A DNA stretch of 64,000 nucleotides, taken from NCBI RefSeq assembly GCF_902167145.1, contig NC_050096.1, positions 196,804,566 to 196,868,565 on the forward strand, in the 5' to 3' direction. Positions within the stretch are counted from its first letter, which is position 1, and each line of letters begins with the position of its first letter. The translations under genes were made by a program, and so were the position numbers. Under the pieces are notes generated by a model, which made no database searches, was not told the DNA's origin, and was given only the letters and a program-made list of their open reading frames with translations. The DNA is from Zea mays. Taxonomy: Eukaryota; Streptophyta; Magnoliopsida; Poales; Poaceae. Shown one piece after another: positions 56,386 to 64,000 of the stretch.

Positions 56386-59158
56386 TTAAGGGTAGAAGCG
56401 ACGTAGCTATTGGATGTTCCAGGCGTTGTCGTAGACCTCGCCTTGGCTGTTGGCCAGCTTGTATGTTCCGGGCTTCAGAACCTTGGCGACGACGAATGGC
56501 CCCTCCCAGGGAGGCATGAGCTTGTGCCGCCCTCGGGCGTCTTGTCGCAGCCGAAGCACCAGGTCGCCCACCTGGAGGTCTCGGGACCGGACCCCTCGGG
56601 CGTGGTAGCGTCGTAGGGACTGCTGGTACCGCGCCGAGTGTAGCAAGGCCTGGTCCCGAGCCTCCTCCAGCTGGTCCAGCGAGTTTTCTCGGCTGACTTG
56701 GTTGCTTTGGTCGGTGTAGGCCCTCGTCCTCGGGGAACCGTATTCTAAGTCTGTGGGCAAGATGGCTTCGGCCCCATAGACTAGAAAGAACAGCGTGAAG
56801 CCCGTGGCTCGGCTCAGTGTTGTCCTCAGACTCCAGACCACCGAGGGGAGTTCCTTCATCCATCGCTTGCCGAACTTGTTGAGGTCGTTGTAGATCCGAG
56901 GCTTGAGCCCTTGTAGAATCATGCCGTTGGCACGCTCCACCTGCCCATTCGTCATGGGATGAGCCACGACGGCCCAGTCCACCCGGATGTGGTGATCTTC
57001 GCAGAAGTCCGGGAACTTTCTACCGATGAATTGGGTGCCGTTGTCGGTGATGATGGAGTTCGGGACCCCGAAGCGATGGATGATGTTGGTGAAGAACGCC
57101 ACCGCCTGCTCGGACCTGATCCACTTGGAGAATTTGTCGATGGCGACCAGCAGGTGCGTGTAGCCCCCGGGTGCCTTCTGCAAGGGGCCGACGAGGTCCA
57201 GACCCCACACCGCAAAAGGCCAGGTGATGGGTATCGTCTGCAGAGCCTGAGCGGGCAGATGGGTCTGCCTCGCGTAGAATTGGCACCCTTCGCAGGTGCG
57301 GACGATTCTGGTAGCGTCGGCCACCACCGTCGGCCAGTAGAAGCCTTGCCGGAAAGTGTTCCCGACAAGGGCTCGAGGCGCTGCGTGATGGCCGCAAGCC
57401 CCCGAGTGTATCTCTCGCAGGAGTTCCTAACCTTCGGCGATGGAGATGCATCGCTGGAGGACGCCTGAGGGGCTGCGGTGGTAGAGCTCCTTCTCATCTC
57501 CCAGCAAGACGAACGACTTGGCGCGCCGCGCCACCCGCCGAGCCTCGGCTTGGTCGAGGGGTAGCTCTCCTCGGTGGAGATATTGCAGGTACGGGGTCTG
57601 CCAGTTTTGATTAGGCGCGACCCCGCTTCGCTCCTCCTCGACGCGCAGTGCCTCACCCTCGGGGGCCGAGGGTACCTCGGACTGAACCGAGGGCGCCTCG
57701 GGTCGAGCTGAGGGTGCCTCGGACTGAGCCGAGGGCGCCTCGGGTTGAGCCGTGGGTGCCTCGGACTGGGCCGAGGGTACCTCGGGCTCGGACGTGTCGT
57801 CGATCTTGACGGAGGGTTGATGCAGGTCTCGGGAGAAGACGTCCGGGGGAACCGTCGTTCGCCCCGAGGCTATTTTAGCCAGCTCGTCCGCAGTCTCATT
57901 GTAGCGCCGAGCGATGTGGTTGAGCTCGAGCCCGTAGAACTTGTCTTCCAGGCGCCGAACCTCATCGCAGTAGGCCTCCATCTTCGGGTCGCGGCAATGG
58001 GAGTTCTTCATGACTTGGTCGATGACGAGCTGCGAGTCACCACGAGCATCGAGGCGTCGGACCCCTAGCTCGATGGCGATCCGCAACCCGTTGACCAGAG
58101 CCTCATATTCGGCCACATTGTTGGACACCGGGAAGTGGAGGCGTAGCACGTAGCGTAGATGCTTTCCGAGGGGTGAGATGAAGAGTAGGCCTGCGCCGGC
58201 TCCTGTCTTCATCAGCGACCCGTCGAAGAACATGGTCCAGAGCTCCGGTTGGATCGGAGCCGTCGGTAGCTGGGTGTCGACCCATTCAGCCACGAAGTCC
58301 GCCAAGACCTGGGACTTAATGGCTTTCTGGGGAGCGAACGAGATTGTCTCGCCCATGATCTCCACCGCCCACTTTGCAATCCTACCCGAGGCCTCTCGGC
58401 ACTGGATGATCTCTCCCAGGGGGAAGGATGACACCACAGTTACCGGATGAGACTCAAAGTAGTGTCGCAGCTTCCGTCGCGTTAGGATCACCGCGTACAG
58501 CAGCTTCTGAACTTGTGGGTAGCGGATCTTGGTTTCGGACAGTACCTCGCTGACGAAGTAGACTGGCCTCTGAATGGGCAATGCATGCCCCTCTTCTTGC
58601 CTCTCGACCACAATCGCGGCGCTAACCACCTGGGTGGTCGCGGCGACGTAGACCAGGAGGGCTTCTCCGGCAGCTGGGGGCACCAAGATAGGCGCCTTTG
58701 TGAGGAGCGCCTTCAGGTTCCCGAGGGCTTCCTCGGCCTCAGGGGTCCAAGTGAAGCACTCGGCCTTCCTTAAGAGGCGGTACAGAGGTAGACCTCTTTC
58801 GCCGAGGCGTGAGATGAAGCGGCTCAGAGCCGCGAGGCATCCCATGACCCTCTGTACGCCTTTCAAGTCCTTGATGGGCCCCATGCTGGTAATGGCTGTG
58901 ATCTTTTCTGGGTTGGCTTCGATGCCTCGCTCGGAGACGATGAACCCCAAGAGCATGCCTCGGGGCACCCCGAAGACACACTTTTCGGGATTGAGCTTGA
59001 CGCCTTTCGCCTTGAGACATCGGAATGTCGTTTCACGGTCGGAAAGGAGGTCAGAGGCCTTCCTCGTCTTGACTACGATGTCATCGACGTAGGCCTCGAC
59101 CGTGCGGCCAATGTGTTCGCCGAACACATGGTTCATGCACCGTTGGTACGTCGTGCCC
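56386..59158 (-). pseudogene. pol: Tat Gypsy pol of H, second part: RT end, RNase H, integrase
   Basis: Starting at the I insertion, the frame reads TTYQRCMNHVF, then the RT active site EAYVDDIVVKT, the connection region, and RNase H (MFFDGSLMKTGAGAG, NNVAEYEALVNGL, ARGDSQLVIDQV). A spacer with repeated PSAQSEAP-like units follows (about 57780-57660), then integrase with H-x3-H, CEGC, and D, D, E in WGLDLVGPL, ITDNGTQF and TNGQVERANGM. The frame is one throughout but has TAG stops at 57429-57427 (between RNase H and integrase) and 56409-56407. The second cuts only about six residues from the natural TAA at 56388-56386. I is inserted just before the active site. Confidence 0.88.
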
Positions 59159-62100
59159 TGTAATACCCAAATATTTGGAGTTATAAAAATACATGAATAT
59201 GGGGAGATTATAAAAAAAAATTGGTTGATCACTTAATTTTTCCGTTTTTCATATTCAACTAAAGGAACTGAATTAGCCAAATGATGAATAAATAAATGTA
59301 GAGATGTGCATATCATGTTGGCGTTATTGTATTGATGCATTTGAATTCAAATGGATGATATAGATTTGAGTTTGAAAATTTGAAATTGAAAAAAAACAAC
59401 AAAAATTATAAAAGAAAAGAAAATAGAAATAAAAAAAAGAAATAGTCAAATGTTGGCTGGGCCAAAACCTTCACCGCTCGGCCCACCTCACCTCGCGACA
59501 GCCCGGCTTGAGAAATGGTGCCGACAGGTGGGACCGCTCGGTGCAGCCCTCTTTTCCCCTCCCTTCTCTCACTGATTACTCGGGCCCACTGTCAGCTTCG
59601 TCTCCACTCCGCAGCAGGCCGTAACAAATTTCCGTCTCCGACTCTGCCTCCCTCTCCGTTTTGTGCGCGCCGGCCTGAACGAACGCCCGGGAATTCTGGT
59701 TTCAGTTGGGATTTCCCGTATTTACCGGTCGCTGGCTCACCCCACAGCTATTGATCTCGATCCCTCGTTCCTTCCCTCGACAGTACCGCCCTCAGCGGCT
59801 CCGCGTGAACCTCGGCGGAGCTCACGGTCGCAAGCCCGGTAGGACCGGTGCAAGTCCGACCGATCCTTGGGATATAAGACCTAGCGCCGTAATCCCCTAC
59901 CTGTTACCCCACTTCCTCCTTCCTAAGCCCTACTCTTCCTTACCCGACTATCGCCGTTAGCCCAGCCGTCGCGGTTGTCCACCCAATTTCTTGGCCGCTG
60001 CCGTCGACCCGGGTTACCAGCACCGGCGGGGTCTCGTATTTGGGCCTGGGAACTTCGGGTGGTCGCACGGGTGGTGCGCGTGCTCTTTCTGTGGTTGATT
60101 GCGGGCTAGCGACGCCGCAATTTCTCGCCGTGGAGCTAGCGCCGCCGTTTGTCCGCCTAGTGTCGTGGCCAGGAGGAATCACTCCAAGATTTCCGGTGAG
60201 AACCATCTACACCGCTAAACCATGTCCCCAATTTCGTGTTGCGCCGTTTAATTTGAGTTTGGGGTTGTGGAGCGCCGGATTGAATTCCCTCCGGCGGGGT
60301 CACCGCCGTGCGTGTGTTCCTGGGTGCTCGGGTGTTCGCGTGGGGGAAGAAGAAAGGGTGCGTGTCGTTGATCTTGCAATCTATGGTGGGGATTTGAAGC
60401 CAAGTGAACGGTTCGGCTGGGACTCGGTGACCGTTGATCTAGGCTTTAGTGGATAGGATTGAATTTGGGGTATTTAGATCTGGCCGCTGCTTGTAGATCC
60501 AACGGCTGTGCAACATTCTGGTTTGATTAGGGACTCGATCTAATCAATACCATTCACTCCTGATCGAACGGCGGTAGTGGCTCCATACCCTTTCGCTGCG
60601 AGCCTTGTTGCGTATGAACCCCTCGGGTTCAGTGGAAATAACCCGTGGTCCAGTCCTCTGTTCACTGAGTCTCGGGATTCTTGCACCGAGGACCTTGCTG
60701 TTATCTGTTTTAACGCGCGCAGTCCAAGGAAATTAGACATCAGGGAATTTAAAAGTAGAAAATGCTTTTCTTATGTTAAAATAAATCTAGAATTTGTATA
60801 ATCCCTAGAAAATTCATATGAAGTCCAAATTAATCCATTCCAATTTCTATAGTTTTATAATATTATTGTTTATCAACTAGTGCCACTGTTTTTACATGAA
60901 AGTCAGATTAAATTTATTTCCTAACTAATCTTATATCAAATACATAAAATCTTAGGAAAATCATAACTCCTTCGTTTTAACTCCGATTTGATCCGTTCAA
61001 GTTGCGTTAGTCTCGTAGAAACGCGTAGATCATTATTATTCAGTTTGTACTTATGTTTGGTGTAATGTTAATTTTGTCTATACACTGTTTGTTTGTATTG
61101 CTACGACTAGCGTGAGGTTACGAGTCACCTGAAGATCATCCTGGTACCTGGAATCTCAAGATCCAGGCAAGTTGTGCCCTTGATCACTTCTTTTTACCCA
61201 CTCATGTTCTAATTAATCATAATGATCTGCATAGGTTAATTTTGATGGGTCCTAATAGGATACCCTAGTTTGATTATCTTTATACCTTGTTACCACTGAA
61301 CTTTTTGGGTAGTACTTGCTAGTGCTTTATGTGGTTTTGGGTATGAAGATACATTACTCATGATTATACTTTTGTTATCCGTTGTTATTTATCGTTCATG
61401 ATAAGATCATTATGTTAATTGGAACATGGAGAACCACCCGGGAAAACAGTGCTACCACAAGGGTTTAATGGGACGCCCTTGGCTGATTAACTAGGAAAGC
61501 TAGTGGAGGGCTACCTTACCCGAAAGGGGCAAGGGCAGTAGGGGAGTGGTCAGTGTAGGGAGGCCCTCGGGAGGATTTTGCTGCGATGGCGGTCCTGCAA
61601 GGGATTCCTGCATTGGAGCTTCCTATAAACTGTAGCGGGTAGTCTGAAGCTAGTGGAACTTTGTAAAGGCCTCGTAGTGGTACCCTGCCTCGCTTCCTTG
61701 GTAGAGGTGTATGGAGTCTGATCAACTCCGTGGCAAATGGGTAACACGACTTGTGGGTAAAGATGCGCAACCTCTGCAGAGTGTAAAACTGGTATACTAG
61801 CCGTGCTCACGGTCATGAGCGGCTCGGACACTCACATGATTAAATTATGGAACTTAAACTCAATTTGTCATATGCATTGCATCGCAGGTGATGTTGTTAC
61901 TTCTGTTCTACTACTTAATTGGGTTGGTATTTACTTATACTTAGTAATTGCTAATAAAATTTTGACCAACTTTAAAAGCAATGCTCAGCTCTAACCATCC
62001 TCTTTGGTAAGCCTTACACTTCACGTGAGCTCCCACCTTTGGCGAGTTCATGCACATTATTCCCCACAACTTGTTGAGCGATGAACGTATGTGAGCTCAC

Positions 62101-62403
62101 TCTTGCTGTCTCACACCCCCCACAGGTCAAGAACAGGTACCGCAGGATGAGGCGCTTGGAGGATGCTGTGGCGTGTTCGTGAGAAATCTAGGCCGTCATC
62201 TCCCAGTCAACTTTGGGTTGCTGGACCGTTGTCTCCTTATAATGTAATTATTTATATATTTTTGTACAGAACTCCTGTTATGTAGTAAAGATGTGACATT
62301 CGATCCTGTGCCATGATTCATCATATGTGTGAGACTTGGTCCCAGCACACCTGGTGATTATGTTCGCGCCCGGGTTTTGGACCCCTAAAATCCGGGTGTG
62401 ACA
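59159..62403 (+). mobile_element. Element I: solo LTR of a chromovirus-type Gypsy element (3245 bp)
   Basis: Begins tgtaatacccaaat and ends gggtgtgaca, with nothing internal. A GC-rich centre (about 59460-60440) contains a TATA-like ggatataagacc near 59870. Its last 1.4 kb matches A closely. The flanks are tgccc (59154-59158) and cgccc (62404-62408), a target duplication with one mismatch; removing I plus one copy rejoins the RT of H in frame between FGLRNVG and TYQRC. A solo LTR arises by recombination between the two LTRs of a full element. ORFs inside it have no recognisable domain. Confidence 0.9.
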
Positions 62404-64000
62404 CGCCCACATTCCTCAAACCGAACGGCATGGTGACATAGCAGTACATGCCGAAGGGTGTGATGAAAGAAGTCGCGAGCTGGTCAGACCCTTTCATCTT
62501 GATTTGATGATACCCTGAGTAGGCATCGAGGAAAGACAGGGTTTCGCACCCAGCAGTGGAATCCACGATTTGGTCGATGCGAGGCAGAGGGTAGGGAACC
62601 TTCGGACATGCTTTGTTGAGACCAGTGTAGTCTACACACATCCGCCATTTCCCCCCTTTCTTTCTCACAAGCACAGGGTTGGCAAGCCATTCGGGATGGA
62701 ATACCTCTTTGATGAACCCTGCCACCATTAGCTTGTGAATCTCCTCGCCTATGGCTCTGCGCTTCTCCTCGTCGAATCGGCGCAGCGGCTGCTTGATGGG
62801 TCGGGCTCCGGCTCGGATGTCCAGCGAGTGCTCGGCGACATCCCTCGGTACGCCGGGCATGTCCGAGGGACTCCACACGAAGACGTCGGCGTTCGCGCGG
62901 AGAAAGTCGACGAGCACTGCTTCCTATTTGGGATCGAACCCGGAGCCGATCCGGATCTGCTTGGAGGCGTCGCCGCTGGGGTCGAGGGGGACGGACTTAA
63001 ACGTCTCCGCTGGCTCAAAGTTGCCGGCGTGACGCTTCACGTCTGGCACCTCCTTAGAGAGGCTCTCCAGGTCGGCAATGAGGGCCTCGGATTCGGCGAG
63101 GGCCTCGGCGTACTCCACGCACTCCACGTCGCATTCGAACGCGTGCTTGTACGTAGGGCCGACGGTGATGACCCCGTTGGGGCCCGGCATCTTGAGCTTC
63201 AGGTAGGTGTAGTTGGGGACGGCCATGAACTTCGCGTAGCATGGCCTCCCCAGTACCGCGTGGTAGGTTCCTCGGAACCCGACCACCTCGAACGTCAGGG
63301 TCTCCCTTCGGAAGTTGGAGGGTGTTCCAAAGCAGACGGGAAGGTCGAGCTGTCCGAGGGGTTGGACACGCTTCCCGGGGATGATCCCATGGAAGGGCGC
63401 AGCGCCTGCCCGGACAGAAGACAGATCAACACGCAGGAGCCCGAGGGTCTCGGCGTAAATGATGTTGAGGCTGCTGCCTCCGTCCATGAGGACCTTGGTG
63501 AGCCTGACGTCACCGATGACGGGGTCGACGACGAGCGAGTATTTCCCCGGGCTCGACACATGGTCGGGGTGATCGTCTCGGTCAAAGGTGATGGGCTTGT
63601 CGGACCAGTCTAGATAGACTGACGCCGCCACCTTGACCGAGCAGACCTCCCGGCGCTCTTGCTTGCGGTGCCGAGCCGAGGCATTCGCCGCTTGCCCACC
63701 ATAGATTATGAAGCAGTCGCGGACCTCGGGGAACTCTCCTGCCTGGTGATCTTCCTTCTTGTCGTCGTCGCGGGCCTTGCCACCCTCCGCGGGTGGCCCG
63801 GCCCTGTGGAAGTGGCGCCGAAGCATGACGCACTCCTCAAGGGTGTGCTTGACGGGTCCCTGGTGATAGGGGCACGGCTCCTTGAGCATCTTGTCGAAGA
63901 GGTTGGCACCTCCGGGGGGCTTCCGAGGGTTCTTGTACTCGGCGGCGGCGACAAGGTCCGCGTCGGCGGCGTCGCGTTTCGCTTGCGACTTCTTCTTGCC
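62404..64000 (-). pseudogene. gag-pol: Tat Gypsy gag end, protease and RT start of H
   Basis: The frame is open from the window edge. It has a basic stretch (KKKSQAKRDAADA), a zinc-knuckle-like CPYHQGPVKHTLEEC, then a retropepsin-like region with VLMDGGSSLNIIYAE (catalytic D with G-G-S) and LGRPCYAKFMA. A TAG at 62926-62924 follows FDPK. In the same frame RT then begins: VRKKGGKWRMCVDYTGLNK, LSFLDAYSGYHQI (first catalytic D) and MPFGLRNVG, where I breaks it. Protease and RT are needed for particle maturation and cDNA synthesis. The plus-strand frame 62735-63613 is a shadow of this gene. Confidence 0.88.

Larger units (their letters stand above)
50690..64000 (-). mobile_element. Element H: Tat-lineage Gypsy retrotransposon (Huck-like), minus strand, carrying I
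   Basis: In the minus sense this holds gag end, protease, RT, RNase H and integrase (64000-56386), 3.8 kb noncoding sequence, a polypurine tract and the 3' LTR. The 5' LTR and most of gag are beyond the window. It is GC-rich, unlike its AT-rich neighbours. The LTR start tgtcggggaccataatta and the gaggctcgggggctac tract are typical of maize Tat elements such as Huck; the family name is from memory. It was inserted in the LTR of G. Confidence 0.85.

Noticed and set aside
62735..63613. 292 codon plus-strand frame
   Set aside because: It lies opposite the protease-RT frame of H and is open only because of high GC; it has no domain.

Overview
The window looks like intergenic DNA of a large grass genome, most probably maize or another Zea. 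It is built almost entirely from LTR retrotransposons of the kinds that dominate maize: Copia/Sirevirus, Gypsy/Tat (Grande-like and Huck-like) and long-LTR Gypsy chromoviruses (Tekay-like). Species and family names are recognition from memory; lineage calls rest on the reading frames, primer-binding sites, polypurine tracts, LTR ends and target-site duplications (TSDs) seen here. I found no host gene, rRNA or tRNA gene and no CRISPR array. Elements are labelled A to K below.

Layout: (A) 1-1941, 3' part of a chromovirus LTR. (K) 1942-8634, 3' half of a Tat element: RNase H-integrase, a spliced antisense gene, 3' LTR. (B) 8635-11415, 3' part of another long Gypsy LTR. (C) 11416-18857 plus 45771-46778, a pol-less Sirevirus arranged internal-LTR-internal-LTR. 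(D) 18858-45765, minus-strand autonomous-type Sirevirus with gag, protease, integrase, RT and RNase H, inserted in the last LTR of C (TSD agaag). (E) 21417-33563, pol-less Sirevirus with 2.45 kb LTRs, inserted in the RNase H of D (TSD cctta). (J) 38171-43800, a 5.6 kb solo-LTR-like insertion in the gag of D (TSD gaggg). (F) 46779-48454, minus-strand Sirevirus RT fragment that received C. (G) 48455-50689, 3' end of a chromovirus pol and the start of its LTR. (H) 50690-64000, minus-strand Tat element inserted in the LTR of G. (I) 59159-62403, chromovirus solo LTR inserted in the RT of H.

The nesting reads F > C > B > K > A on the left, F > C > D > E and F > C > D > J in the middle, and G > H > I on the right. 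By-eye LTR divergence agrees with the nesting: C LTRs differ most, D LTRs by roughly 1.7 percent and E LTRs by roughly 0.8 percent.

D and H once encoded complete replication machinery. Both now carry stops, frameshifts and insertions. C and E keep only gag, LTRs, a primer-binding site and polypurine tracts, so they would have depended on proteins from D-like relatives. The least ordinary features are the antisense gene of K with two clear introns, the long pol-replacing region of E built from diverged duplications around a protease relic, the separate palindrome systems in the LTRs of C/D and of E, and the 215 bp repeat array in J.
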